Assembly: GCA_947498775.1 (NCBI GenBank)
Contig: CANMLL010000003.1
Span: 248,001 to 312,000, forward strand
DNA from: an uncultured Aquimarina sp.
GTDB taxonomy: Bacteria > Bacteroidota > Bacteroidia > Flavobacteriales > Flavobacteriaceae
Reading direction: 5' to 3'
DNA length: 64,000 nt
Part shown: one piece after another, positions 8,383 through 17,622 of the stretch
Layout of the letters: every line of letters starts with the position of its first letter
How positions within the stretch are numbered: position 1 is the stretch's first letter
Position numbers and translations under genes: made by a program
Notes under the pieces: generated by a model
What the model was told of the DNA's origin: nothing
The model's input: only the letters and a program-made list of their open reading frames with translations
Database searches by the model: none

Positions 8383-9621
8383 TTGGCAAAAATATTTCCA
8401 TTCAAAGCGGTAAGACCTACAAGAGATAAAGTAAGTCTGGTTGCATCGAGATCCTATCAAAGTTATACTCCAGCTCAACGTGATTCAAGGATGGACTATA
8501 ACCCCTACTCTTTTTTACACATTGTAAATCCTGGTTATAAATATCAAAAAGAGATTTCCGGTGAAGAAAGATATAAGTTAGTTCGTAATCGATATCTTGA
8601 ATTTAAAGAAGATGAAATCTTTAAGCAAGATGAAAACAAGTGTTATTATGTGTATAAAATTGTAAATCGAGAACATCAATCTTTTTGTGGAATAATTGCT
8701 GCAGCCAGTGCTCAGGACTACGAAAATGATGTTATCAAAAAACATGAAGACACACTACAACATCGCGAAACCACTTTTAAAGAATATCTTAAGACGGCGG
8801 GATTCAATGCAGAACCTGTACTACTTACCTATCCAGACAACGATACTATAGCGCAGATCATTTCTAAAACTATTGCACATAGAGCAGAATACGAATTTAC
8901 AACTACATACAGAGATACTCATTATCTATGGAAAATTGAAGATCCAACCATTATAGATCAAATTCAGGATGAGTTTTCCAAAATAGAGACGATATATATT
9001 GCAGATGGTCACCACCGCTCTGCCTCTTCTTATTTACTGGCAAAAGATCTCAAAAAAAACAATCCTGATCATCATGGAGATGAGGCCTATAATTATTTTA
9101 TGTGTTATCTGATTCCAGAATCGAATTTAAGGATTTATGAATTCAATCGACTCGTCAAAGATCTTAATGGCTTATCCAAAGAAGAGTTCTTAATTCGGTT
9201 AGATGAATGGTTCCGAATTGAAAACAGAGGAATTGAAGTATACAGGCCTTCGAAACCTCATCATTTTAGTATGTATTTGGATGGAGAATTCTACTCGTTA
9301 TATCTCAGAAAAACGAAGTATGAGTTTACAGATGCCCTGGATGAACTAGATGCTCAAATTTTATATAAAACCGTACTGAAACCGATTTTAGGAATACAGG
9401 ATTTGCGCACAGATACCAGGATCGAATATTCACACGGTAAAAATGATATCATCTCTGTAAAAAGCAAAGTAGATGATAATGAATATAAAGTTGGTTTTGG
9501 CTTGTTTCCTGCTTCAGTAGTACAAATGAAAAAAATAGCAGATCAAGGATTAAAAATGCCTCCAAAAAGCACTTATATCGAACCTAAACTACGTAGTGGT
9601 GTTACTATTTACGAATTTTGA
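8383..9621 (+). CDS. DUF1015 family protein
   Basis: The 412-residue protein begins AKIFPFKAVRPTRDKV, the usual opening of DUF1015. The central signature IADGHHRSASSY is at about 206-217. The DGHHR pattern resembles the catalytic motif of ParB-fold serine kinases such as SerK, so a small-molecule kinase or nucleotide-binding role is possible (inference). DUF1015 genes are often beside serine biosynthesis genes in Bacteroidota, but none is seen here. The start is TTG at 8383; no ATG gives the conserved N-terminus. A 7-bp hairpin follows at 9622-9644. Confidence 0.85.
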   Translation: MAKIFPFKAVRPTRDKVSLVASRSYQSYTPAQRDSRMDYNPYSFLHIVNPGYKYQKEISGEERYKLVRNRYLEFKEDEIFKQDENKCYYVYKIVNREHQSFCGIIAAASAQDYENDVIKKHEDTLQHRETTFKEYLKTAGFNAEPVLLTYPDNDTIAQIISKTIAHRAEYEFTTTYRDTHYLWKIEDPTIIDQIQDEFSKIETIYIADGHHRSASSYLLAKDLKKNNPDHHGDEAYNYFMCYLIPESNLRIYEFNRLVKDLNGLSKEEFLIRLDEWFRIENRGIEVYRPSKPHHFSMYLDGEFYSLYLRKTKYEFTDALDELDAQILYKTVLKPILGIQDLRTDTRIEYSHGKNDIISVKSKVDDNEYKVGFGLFPASVVQMKKIADQGLKMPPKSTYIEPKLRSGVTIYEF

Positions 9622-9644
9622 AGAGAACCTGTTTTTCGTTCTCT
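9622..9644 (+). terminator. Stem-loop after the DUF1015 gene
   Basis: AGAGAAC (9622-9628) pairs with GTTCTCT (9638-9644) around a 9-nt loop directly after the stop codon. No T-run follows at once, so terminator strength is doubtful. Confidence 0.35.
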
Positions 9645-9674
9645 CAATAGGAAACCAAAAAACGATTTTTTAAA

Positions 9675-9682
9675 TATCTTTG
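9675..9682 (+). promoter_or_regulatory. -7 box TATCTTTG directly before the yggS-like ATG
   Basis: This is an exact TAnnTTTG match ending 6 bp before the ATG at 9689. If transcription starts 5-7 bp after the box, as is usual, the mRNA would be leaderless or nearly so. No TTG is seen at -33. Confidence 0.4.
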
Positions 9683-9688
9683 CATCAT

Positions 9689-10351
9689 ATGAATACGATT
9701 GAAAGAAACCTTCAAGACATACTAGCATCAATACCAAAAGATGTTATTCTTGTCGCAGTATCTAAAACAAAACCCATTTCAGAATTAATGCAAGCCTACA
9801 ATACAGGGCAACGTGTGTTTGGCGAAAATAAAATTCAGGAAATGACCGAAAAGTGGGAGCAAATGCCAAAAGATATTAGCTGGCACATGATTGGTCATGT
9901 TCAAACTAATAAAGTCAAGTACATGGCTCCTTTTGTGGATCTTATTCATGCTGTGGATAGTATTAAGTTACTGAAAGAGATCGACAAGCAAGCCAAAAAA
10001 AATAATAGGGTGATTAATTGTTTACTTCAGATCAAAATCGCTGAAGAGGAAAGTAAATTTGGACTAGATAAAGAAGATGCTATATCAATATTAGGTTCTG
10101 AAGAACTAAAAAATCTAACCAATGTGCATATTCAGGGCCTTATGGGAATGGCGACTTTTACCAATGATCAACATCAAATCAAAAGTGAATTTGAAGCCCT
10201 TAGCGCATTTTTTGAACATTTAAAACCCAAATATCCTTACCTAAAAACACTTTCCATCGGGATGAGTAGTGATTATAAAATTGCTATTGATTGTGGTAGT
10301 ACCATGGTTCGAATAGGAAGTTCTATCTTTGGAGTGAGAAATTATAGCTAG
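9689..10351 (+). CDS. YggS/PLPBP family pyridoxal-phosphate homeostasis protein
   Basis: This family binds PLP and balances vitamin B6 and amino-acid pools in the cytosol; no enzymatic activity is established for it. From the ATG at 9689 the protein is 220 residues, a normal length. The PLP lysine is K26 in VAVSKTKP. VFGENKIQE, WHMIGHVQTNKVKY and the C-terminal GMSSDYKIAIDCGSTMVRIGS (phosphate-binding and barrel end) are all present. An in-frame TTG nine bases upstream would add three residues (MHH), but the ATG is better placed. Confidence 0.93.
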   Translation: MNTIERNLQDILASIPKDVILVAVSKTKPISELMQAYNTGQRVFGENKIQEMTEKWEQMPKDISWHMIGHVQTNKVKYMAPFVDLIHAVDSIKLLKEIDKQAKKNNRVINCLLQIKIAEEESKFGLDKEDAISILGSEELKNLTNVHIQGLMGMATFTNDQHQIKSEFEALSAFFEHLKPKYPYLKTLSIGMSSDYKIAIDCGSTMVRIGSSIFGVRNYS

Positions 10352-10507
10352 TTGTTAGTTTTTAGTAGTTAGAGGGTAGTAGTATCAAATAAGTATAAAT
10401 ATTTAACTACTATATTTGAAATTAACACTAATAGTTATTAAGTAATAAACGAATAAATTATGAATAGTATTTACTAACTTCTAAAGACTACCCACTACAG
10501 ACTAATT

Positions 10508-11878
10508 ATGTATGCAATTTTAGACATAGAAACTACTGGCGGAAAATACAATGAAGAAGGTATTACTGAAATTGCTATATACAAATTTGATGGTCTTGAG
10601 GTAGTGGATCAATTTATTAGTCTTGTTAATCCTGAAAGACCTATACAACCTTTTGTTGCCAACCTCACAGGAATAAATAACCAAATGCTCCGCAATGCCC
10701 CTAAGTTTTATGAAGTTGCCAAAAGAATTGTAGAAATTACTGTCGATTGTGTTGTGGTTGCCCATAACGCAAGTTTTGATTATCGAATTTTACAAACAGA
10801 ATTCTCCAGGCTAGGTTTTGATTTTGAAAGACAATCTTTATGCACTGTTGAACTTTCTAAAAGATTAATCCCTGATCAACAGTCTTATAGTTTAGGGAAA
10901 CTGGTGCGTAGTCTTGGCATTCCACTTTCTGATCGGCATCGTGCCAATGGTGACGCGTTGGCCACTGTAAAATTGTTTAGGTTGCTATTAAGCAAAGATT
11001 CTGAAAAAAATATCATTATAGATACCGTTCGTGCTGATCCAAAACGACAAATAGATGGTAAACTACTACGACTAATTGAACAGGCACCTACAGCAACCGG
11101 GGTGTATTATATGCATCGTGAAGATGGTACTATTATATATATTGGTAAGAGTAAAAATATTAAAAAACGTCTCAATCAACATTTTACAAGTGATAACAAA
11201 AAATCAAGACGGATACAGATAGAAGTTACCAGTGTAACGTATGAGATTACAGGTAGTGAACTGCTGGCGCTGTTAAAAGAAAGTGAAGAGATAAAACAAA
11301 ACAAACCAAAATATAACAGAGCACTAAGAAGGACCCATTTTGATCAGGCTTTGTATCAATTTACTGATAATAAAGGATTTATAAATCTTAAAATTGCAAA
11401 AGCTGATAGCCGAAAAAGAAGTATAACTACATTCTCAAACAGACAACAGGCAAAATCCTATATGCATAGATGGACCGAAGAGTATAATTTATGTCAAAAA
11501 CTAATGGGACTAGATACAAATGAGGGCAACTGTTTCAATTACACTATTAAACAATGTTATGGTGCATGTATTTCTATTGAATCTCCCAAAGAATACAATA
11601 GTAGAGCACAAGAATTAATCCACAACAACTCATTTGACAGTCAGGATATGATTATTATCGATCGTGGTCGGGATATTGATGAACAAAGTGTGATATTGGT
11701 TGAAGAAGGAAAGTTTAAAGGCATTGGGTATTTTAATCTAAACCATCAAGTAAACAACATTGATATTTTAAGATCTATTATCACTCCAATGCAACATAAT
11801 AGAGATGCTAAGCATATTATTCAGAGTTATGTACGCACACATAAAAAATTAAAGATTATGCCTATTACTAAAATTTAA
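10508..11878 (+). CDS. Fusion of DnaQ-type 3'-5' exonuclease and GIY-YIG (UvrC/Cho-like) nuclease
   Basis: Residues 1-165 form a DEDDh exonuclease like DNA polymerase III epsilon: D6 and E8 in LDIETTG, D91 in NASFDYRIL, H144 and D149 in HRANGDALAT. Residues about 195-275 form a GIY-YIG nuclease: GVYYM at 198-202, YIGKSKNIKKRL at 211-222, and a glutamate in LLKESEEIKQNKPKYN. The C-terminal 180 residues are UvrC/Cho-like with three cysteines in the 330-355 region but no UvrBC helix-hairpin-helix. A role in incision-type repair or 3' end processing is inferred. The ATG start gives the exact DnaQ N-terminus. Confidence 0.88.
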   Translation: MYAILDIETTGGKYNEEGITEIAIYKFDGLEVVDQFISLVNPERPIQPFVANLTGINNQMLRNAPKFYEVAKRIVEITVDCVVVAHNASFDYRILQTEFSRLGFDFERQSLCTVELSKRLIPDQQSYSLGKLVRSLGIPLSDRHRANGDALATVKLFRLLLSKDSEKNIIIDTVRADPKRQIDGKLLRLIEQAPTATGVYYMHREDGTIIYIGKSKNIKKRLNQHFTSDNKKSRRIQIEVTSVTYEITGSELLALLKESEEIKQNKPKYNRALRRTHFDQALYQFTDNKGFINLKIAKADSRKRSITTFSNRQQAKSYMHRWTEEYNLCQKLMGLDTNEGNCFNYTIKQCYGACISIESPKEYNSRAQELIHNNSFDSQDMIIIDRGRDIDEQSVILVEEGKFKGIGYFNLNHQVNNIDILRSIITPMQHNRDAKHIIQSYVRTHKKLKIMPITKI

Positions 11879-11915
11879 TTTCTAAGTTTTAGTACTTTTA
11901 TCAAAATCATAGCTC

Positions 11916-12752
11916 TTGAACAAAGATTCATATCATAAAACCTGGAAAGATAGATTACACGATATTATCTATGAGGCAGATACTCCTATCGGGAAAATAT
12001 TTGATATCACCTTGCTTATTCTTATCGTACTAAGTATCATTTTTGTAATGCTTGAAAGTGTAAAAGGATTACCTAATAGTATTTACACGATATTATATTA
12101 TGGAGAATGGGTGATTACTATATTTTTCACATTTGAATATGTTGCGCGTATCGTTTCTATAAAAAGACCTTCAAGATATATTTTTAGCTTTTATGGTATT
12201 ATTGATCTTTTGTCGACCCTACCATTATATTTATCATTTTTTATTACAGGAACTAGTGCATTACTAACCGTAAGAGCATTAAGGCTACTTCGTGTTTTTA
12301 GAATATTAAAGATTTCAAGATATATTGGAGAGTCTAATAGATTAGTAAGAGCTCTAAAAGATAGTGGTGCAAAAATACTAGTGTTCTTATTTGCCGTATT
12401 GGTTCTATGCATAATAATGGGTACTGTAATGTATTTGATAGAAGGAGAGGCAAGTGGTTTTAAGAGTATTCCGATTAGTGTGTATTGGTGTATCGTGACC
12501 ATGACTACTGTTGGATATGGTGATATCGCACCGGTTACTCCGCTGGGACAATTTATAGCTGCTATGATTATGATTGTTGGTTATGGCATTATAGCAGTTC
12601 CTACTGGTATTGTATCTGCAGAATACGCTTCGGACCGCGGATCAAAAAAGGTACATCTCAATACGCAGGCATGCTCTAGCTGCAATGCATCTGACCATAG
12701 AGATGAAGCCAATTTTTGTCATAAATGTGGAGAAGATCTACACAATGAATAA
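11916..12752 (+). CDS. Voltage-gated-type potassium channel with C-terminal Cys4 motif
   Basis: This 278-residue membrane protein has a voltage-sensor-like S1-S4 domain, with the S4 segment ALRLLRVFRILKISRY at about 118-133. The pore domain has the K+ selectivity filter TMTTVGYGD at about 194-202, between S5 and S6. The tail contains CSSC then about 13 residues later CHKC, probably a small zinc ribbon. The start is TTG at 11916, since no ATG fits the N-terminus. The gene overlaps miaA by 8 bp (ATGAATAA), suggesting translational coupling. Confidence 0.92.
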   Translation: MNKDSYHKTWKDRLHDIIYEADTPIGKIFDITLLILIVLSIIFVMLESVKGLPNSIYTILYYGEWVITIFFTFEYVARIVSIKRPSRYIFSFYGIIDLLSTLPLYLSFFITGTSALLTVRALRLLRVFRILKISRYIGESNRLVRALKDSGAKILVFLFAVLVLCIIMGTVMYLIEGEASGFKSIPISVYWCIVTMTTVGYGDIAPVTPLGQFIAAMIMIVGYGIIAVPTGIVSAEYASDRGSKKVHLNTQACSSCNASDHRDEANFCHKCGEDLHNE

Positions 12753-13650
12753 TACGCTAATCGTAATCATAGGGCCTACCGCTATTGGTAAAACCAGTCT
12801 TAGTATAGCTTTAGCAAAACATTTTGATTGTGAAATTCTTTCGGCAGACAGTAGGCAGTTTTATAAAGAAATGAGTATAGGTACTGCTGCTCCTTCACCA
12901 GATGAATTATCACAAGCTACACATCATTTTATTCAGCATAAAAGTATTAGGGATGCGTATACTGTTGGTGACTTTGAAAAAGATGCTTTAGAGAAACTTG
13001 ACACTTTGTTTTCTAATAATAAATATGCAATATTAGTAGGAGGTTCTGGATTATATGTTGATGCTGTAACCAAGGGACTAGATACTTTCCCGGAAGTTGA
13101 TCCCGAGATAAGAGAAAAGCTTCAAAAAGAATATGAAAATTCTGGGATAGAAAGTTTACAGCACAAACTCAAAGCGTTGGATCCCAAATATTACGATAAA
13201 GTTGATTTGCAAAACACACATCGGGTTATGCGCGCTTTGGAGGTATGCCTTACTAGCGGAAAGCCTTACTCTTCTTTTTTGACTGCTCCTAAAAAAGACA
13301 GGCCATTCAATATCATAAAAATCGGAATCACAGCGGATAGAAAAGTTATTTATGACAGAATTAATCTAAGAGCAGATATTATGGTTAAAGAAGGGCTTCT
13401 GGAGGAAGTAAAAAATTTACATAAACATAAATCACTAAATGCTCTAAATACAGTAGGATACAAAGAGATCTTTACTTATCTGGATGGCAATTGGGATCTG
13501 GGTTTTGCAATTTCTGAAATTAAAAAAAACACACGCCGTTTTGCAAAAAGACAACTTACCTGGTTTAAAAAAGATTCAGAAATCGAATGGTTTGACTATA
13601 AACAGGATGTACAAGCTATTATAGATCATATCAACAAAAAATCACCTTGA
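12745..13650 (+). CDS. miaA: tRNA dimethylallyltransferase MiaA
   Basis: MiaA adds an isopentenyl group to A37 of tRNAs reading UNN codons. From the ATG at 12745 the protein is 301 residues, the normal length. The longer frame from 12610 lies inside the channel gene and is not real. The P-loop GPTAIGKTSLSIAL is at about 9-22, SADSRQFYKEMSIGTAAPS at about 35-53, and VGGSGLYVDAV and NTVGYKEIFTYLDG follow. It overlaps the upstream ion-channel gene by 8 bp. Its stop codon lies within the stem of a rho-independent terminator. Confidence 0.96.
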   Translation: MNNTLIVIIGPTAIGKTSLSIALAKHFDCEILSADSRQFYKEMSIGTAAPSPDELSQATHHFIQHKSIRDAYTVGDFEKDALEKLDTLFSNNKYAILVGGSGLYVDAVTKGLDTFPEVDPEIREKLQKEYENSGIESLQHKLKALDPKYYDKVDLQNTHRVMRALEVCLTSGKPYSSFLTAPKKDRPFNIIKIGITADRKVIYDRINLRADIMVKEGLLEEVKNLHKHKSLNALNTVGYKEIFTYLDGNWDLGFAISEIKKNTRRFAKRQLTWFKKDSEIEWFDYKQDVQAIIDHINKKSP

Positions 13651-13675
13651 AAAAAAATTCAAAGTGATTTTTTAC
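13637..13675 (+). terminator. Rho-independent terminator of miaA
   Basis: AAAAATCAC (13637-13645) plus TTGAA pairs with TTCAA plus GTGATTTTT (13664-13672), with one mismatch and a short A-rich loop; the stem ends in a T-run. The miaA stop codon (13648-13650) is part of the stem. It may also serve the convergent response-regulator gene. Confidence 0.75.
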
Positions 13676-13699
13676 TAGTACTGTTACCGTTATATTTTA

Positions 13700-14413
13700 T
13701 TAAGACTCTTCGTTACGTACTACTAGTCTAAAACCTTCTCCATGTATATTAAGTATTTCTACATTTTCATCTTTCTTTAAATACTTTCTTAACTTTGCAA
13801 TATACACATCCATACTTCTAGAAGTGAAATAGTTATCGTCTCTCCAAATCTTTGTTAGCGCCAATTCTCTAGGCATAAGATCATTAAGATGTAGTGCTAA
13901 TAATCGCAATAATTCATTTTCTTTAGGAGAAAGCTTAATAGCATCTTCCTCTTTGAAGGTTAAAAAACGAAGCTTAGAATTAAGATGGAAACCTCCGATC
14001 TTAAATTCGAATTGTTTACTATCTGCAACAGATTCGGTACTCTTACGTTGCATGATTGCTTGTATCTTCATTAATAAGACCTCGCTATCAAAAGGCTTAT
14101 TAAGATAATCATCTGCTCCAACTTTATACCCTTTTAATACATCTTCTTTCATTGCTTTGGCTGTCAAAAAGATGATTGGTATTTCCTCATTTTTATCCCT
14201 AATTTCCTTAGCTAATGTAAATCCATCCTTATAGGGCATCATTACATCGAGAATGCACATATCATAATCATCCTTCTTGAATTTTTCGAAGCCCTCCATA
14301 CCATTTTTAGCATGCACAACATCATAATCATTCATTACCAGATAATCCTTTAATACTGTTCCAAAGTTTGGATCATCCTCTACAAGCAAAATCTTTTTGT
14401 TTTCTGTTTCCAT
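13700..14413 (-). CDS. OmpR/PhoB-family response regulator
   Basis: The 237-residue protein has an N-terminal receiver domain: acidic pair in LLVEDD at 9-14, phospho-acceptor D56 in CILDVMMPYKDG, a threonine in FLTAKA, and K in NKPF at about 106. A winged-helix DNA-binding domain follows (about 135-233) with SRSMDVYIAKLRKYL as the recognition region. It is directly downstream of the histidine kinase (3-bp gap) and must be its partner. Targets are not evident from the window. Confidence 0.95.
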   Translation of the reverse strand: METENKKILLVEDDPNFGTVLKDYLVMNDYDVVHAKNGMEGFEKFKKDDYDMCILDVMMPYKDGFTLAKEIRDKNEEIPIIFLTAKAMKEDVLKGYKVGADDYLNKPFDSEVLLMKIQAIMQRKSTESVADSKQFEFKIGGFHLNSKLRFLTFKEEDAIKLSPKENELLRLLALHLNDLMPRELALTKIWRDDNYFTSRSMDVYIAKLRKYLKKDENVEILNIHGEGFRLVVRNEES

Positions 14414-14416
14414 ATT

Positions 14417-15985
14417 TTACGATATTAACGGTAATTTAATTATAAATGTGGAGCCTTTCCCCCTCTCACTCTCCACCCATATTTGACCATGATGATCATC
14501 TACGATTCTTTTTACATATGTCAATCCTAATCCATGACCTTTTACATTATGCAAATCTCCCGTATGTTCTCTAAAGAATTTTTCGAAGATCTTTTTTTGT
14601 GCCACTTTACTCATTCCAATTCCTTGGTCACGAATCTTAAGAATTATACTATTCTTTACATTTTCAGTATATATATCAATTTTAGGTTCTTGTTCTGAAT
14701 ACTTAACCGCATTATCCAGAATATTGACCACGACATTTGTCATATGACTATCATTTGCTAAAACTGTAGTTTTTAGAGCCCCTAAATGTGTTTTTATATA
14801 TCCTTCTCTATTTTCTACAATTAAAGAAACATGAGTTACTGCATCTTCAATAATATCATGAAGCTCTTGTTGCTCTTTTTTAATATTGAGTTCATTTTTC
14901 TCTAATTGAGATATTCTCAATACATTTTCGACCTGAGCATGCATTCTCTTATTCTCCTCTCGAATCATCTTCATATAGCGTTGAACTTTTTCAGGATCTT
15001 TCCCGATTTTTGGATTCTTAATAGAATCCAAAGCTAAGTTTATTGTTGCTATCGGCGTTTTAAGTTCATGCGTCATATTATTAATAAAATCGGTTTTAAT
15101 TTGGGATATCTGTCGTTGCTGTAAAAGCTGCGACAACGCACTGGAGTATGCAATCACAATAATCAAAGTAAAAATTATTGATAATATGGCCATTCCCTTA
15201 ATGGTAGAAAGCACATATCGCTTTTTTCCAGTAAAATTAACATACAACTGATACTCACTCGCTCCTTCATCATCTACAAAAAGAGGTATTGCATAAGTTG
15301 TTGGATAATCCAAACTAAAATCATCAGAACGTACTTTTGTAGCTAAAGCATTGCTATATATAGCATATTCAAAATCTACTTTTATATCCCTTTCTTCAAG
15401 TTCCTTTTTAAGGAGGTATTCAATCTCCTTCTTTTTAACTCTTCTATGGATTGGAATAAAACTGGCTATCTCTCCTATCACAATCTCATAATCCTTCCTT
15501 TGAATATCAGTAAGCCTTCTTATCCTTTCCAGTTTTGATTTAGAACTTTCTTTGGTAATATCAATTTGAGTATCCTGTGTCGCAATATCTACACTACGGT
15601 TTAGGATATTCTTTAATTTTACCGTATCAATATTAAAATTTACAAAAGATGAAAACAACTTATAATCATCATCCAAAATACCATTGGCGTAAGCAAAAGA
15701 CTTTGTTGTATTATCAATACTAATATCTAATAACTGACGTATAGTTTTATTATCTGAATCCTCTCCTATACTGTCCATTATCTCCTGCAAAGGGAAAAAC
15801 ATTTCTTCAAATTCTCTATACTGAATCCCATTGGATACAGATATCAATATTTGTTTAGCATTAAAAGAAAACTGTTCTTTATTATTCTCAACCGTGTTGT
15901 TAATCCAATATCCCTGAACAAAAATAATCCCAATTAAAGACAAACTCATAAGGATTATCAGCAATACGAATAACCTTTTATTCAT
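14417..15985 (-). CDS. Membrane sensor histidine kinase
   Basis: This 522-residue kinase has a transmembrane segment at about 5-27, a periplasmic sensor region of about 230 residues with no recognised domain, and a second transmembrane segment at about 264-286. The HisKA phospho-acceptor is H306 in NMTHELKTPIA. The ATPase domain has NVVVNILDNAVKYS (N box), IRDQGIGMS (G1), KIFEKFFR (F box) and GHGLGLTYVKRIV (G2). It is the first gene of a two-gene operon with the OmpR-type regulator. The signal is unknown; such pairs in Bacteroidota often monitor the envelope (family knowledge only). Confidence 0.95.
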   Translation of the reverse strand: MNKRLFVLLIILMSLSLIGIIFVQGYWINNTVENNKEQFSFNAKQILISVSNGIQYREFEEMFFPLQEIMDSIGEDSDNKTIRQLLDISIDNTTKSFAYANGILDDDYKLFSSFVNFNIDTVKLKNILNRSVDIATQDTQIDITKESSKSKLERIRRLTDIQRKDYEIVIGEIASFIPIHRRVKKKEIEYLLKKELEERDIKVDFEYAIYSNALATKVRSDDFSLDYPTTYAIPLFVDDEGASEYQLYVNFTGKKRYVLSTIKGMAILSIIFTLIIVIAYSSALSQLLQQRQISQIKTDFINNMTHELKTPIATINLALDSIKNPKIGKDPEKVQRYMKMIREENKRMHAQVENVLRISQLEKNELNIKKEQQELHDIIEDAVTHVSLIVENREGYIKTHLGALKTTVLANDSHMTNVVVNILDNAVKYSEQEPKIDIYTENVKNSIILKIRDQGIGMSKVAQKKIFEKFFREHTGDLHNVKGHGLGLTYVKRIVDDHHGQIWVESERGKGSTFIIKLPLIS

Positions 15986-16069
15986 AAATCAAAAGTAAGA
16001 CTTTAACATTTAGCTACTTTACGGTTTAACCAAATGTTAACAAAATGAAAGATTCGGATTACAAAGGCT

Positions 16070-16648
16070 CTAGGAAGACATTTCTGCATGAATTATATTC
16101 ACTTGATTTTCAGTTTCTTCTAAATCAATGTTGTGTATAATAAAATCGGCAAGTGGGATTTTTTTTGAATCATCCCATTGATTATTTGCTCTAGAAAGCA
16201 CTTGTTCTCTTGTTAGTTGGTCCCTTTCCAGAACTCTTTGTATTCTTATTTCGAGTGGTGCTAGCACAAGAATGGTATAATCACATAACTTATACCCTTC
16301 ATTTTCATATAGAATTGCTGCTTCTTTTATCACATAATCACTGGTTTGTTTGTTTTTCCAGTTATTAAAATGATTTGCAACTGCTGGGTGCACAATAGCA
16401 TTCAAATCTTCGAGTTTTGATTTGTGTTTGAAAACAATATCTGCTATATACGGTCTATTAAGCTCTCCATTTATATAGGCATCTTTACCTAATAATCTGA
16501 TAACTTGATTTTTAACCCTGTCATCTGTATTCATCAATTCTTTAGCCTCTTTATCTGCTATATAAACAGGAACACCAAGTGCATTAAACATTTTTGCAAC
16601 AGTAGATTTTCCACTACCAATACCTCCTGTAAGGCCAATAATTTTCAT
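16070..16648 (-). CDS. coaE: Dephospho-CoA kinase
   Basis: CoaE phosphorylates the ribose of dephospho-CoA, the last step of coenzyme A synthesis. At 192 residues it has the usual length. The P-loop IGLTGGIGSGKSTVAKMF is at 3-20. VPVYIADKEAKELM, then VHPAVANHF, and YVIKEAAILYENEGYKLCDYTILV match the family core. It lies 8 bp downstream of the YbbR gene and is probably cotranscribed with it and the glycosyltransferase. The earlier CoA gene, coaBC, is about 6 kb upstream on the same strand. Confidence 0.95.
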   Translation of the reverse strand: MKIIGLTGGIGSGKSTVAKMFNALGVPVYIADKEAKELMNTDDRVKNQVIRLLGKDAYINGELNRPYIADIVFKHKSKLEDLNAIVHPAVANHFNNWKNKQTSDYVIKEAAILYENEGYKLCDYTILVLAPLEIRIQRVLERDQLTREQVLSRANNQWDDSKKIPLADFIIHNIDLEETENQVNIIHAEMSS

Positions 16649-16656
16649 AATGAATG

Positions 16657-17616
16657 CTACTTTAAAACCACAAATTGGACTTGTTTCTCCTGTAACCGCA
16701 CATCATGAATAGCTTCTGGCAGACTAACAAGCTCTAATGTCAAAAATGCACTTTCTTCAGAGGCCTTGGCATAATCGGCTACAACTATAAAATCTCTTTG
16801 GCTTATCTCATTGTATCTATCAAGTCCTACCCTGTATACTACCGAAATCTCTTTAGGAAAAATTTTGATTTCAACTCCTTCGGGAACATTATATAATGTT
16901 ATCGGGATCTTTTGATTGCCTTCCGTAAATTTACTAACCAAAATATTTGCTACTACTTTTGGCGGAATTGCAGTAATACTTGTTGGCAACTCTTGGGTAT
17001 TTATATTTAATTCGGAAGTATAATCTTGATTAATCCCTTCAATAATTAAGGGTTCTGTATGTATATCTATAATGGTATCAATAACTCTTGATGGTCCGCT
17101 TACCACTATTGAATCCGGAGTAAGCACCAATCCCTTATCGCTTCCATACCCTACGGCATACTTTATATCTTGTTTTGCTATTACAGGAACTTTTTTCTCT
17201 AAATTTAAATCAAGTTTTAACCGTATACTATCTTTTTGTACAGTTAAAATACGTCCTTTAAAATCAAGCTTATCCTTTAAGATTTTGGAATCCTTATTAA
17301 TTTGAAAAAAATATTGATATTCTTTATTTGAAGCTGCATCCTCTACATTAAATTCTAGAATAGGCTTGTTCCAATTGTGACTCATTAATCTAAAACCGTT
17401 ACCATTAAGTGTCATCCTTAAGGTTTGATCACTCTCTTCATTAAAGATCTTACCTTGAGGAAGGTTGGTATACCTTATTCCGACTTCTACTTCTTGTGTA
17501 TAATTCTTCGAAAACTGAATTAATAACCACAAAACAGAGGTAAATGTCAGAAAAAACAAAAAGGTCTTTACGCTATTTTTTTTGAATGAAAAATTTTTCT
17601 TCTTTCTACTGGACAT
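16657..17616 (-). CDS. YbbR-like domain membrane-anchored protein
   Basis: This 319-residue protein has a basic N-terminus (MSSRKKKNFSFKKNS), one transmembrane segment at about 17-36, and an extracytoplasmic region of YbbR-type beta repeats, with motifs such as VPVIAKQDIKYAVGYG and TPDSIVVSGPSRVID. YbbR domains are found with c-di-AMP cyclase in Firmicutes. In Bacteroidota such genes sit before coaE, as here (6-bp and 8-bp gaps on either side). The function is not established. Confidence 0.82.
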   Translation of the reverse strand: MSSRKKKNFSFKKNSVKTFLFFLTFTSVLWLLIQFSKNYTQEVEVGIRYTNLPQGKIFNEESDQTLRMTLNGNGFRLMSHNWNKPILEFNVEDAASNKEYQYFFQINKDSKILKDKLDFKGRILTVQKDSIRLKLDLNLEKKVPVIAKQDIKYAVGYGSDKGLVLTPDSIVVSGPSRVIDTIIDIHTEPLIIEGINQDYTSELNINTQELPTSITAIPPKVVANILVSKFTEGNQKIPITLYNVPEGVEIKIFPKEISVVYRVGLDRYNEISQRDFIVVADYAKASEESAFLTLELVSLPEAIHDVRLQEKQVQFVVLK

Positions 17617-17622
17617 AACTGG

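Noticed and set aside
12610-12744. Longer N-terminus for miaA with 45 extra residues
   Set aside because: It lies within the ion-channel gene and shows no MiaA similarity; the P-loop follows directly after the ATG at 12745.
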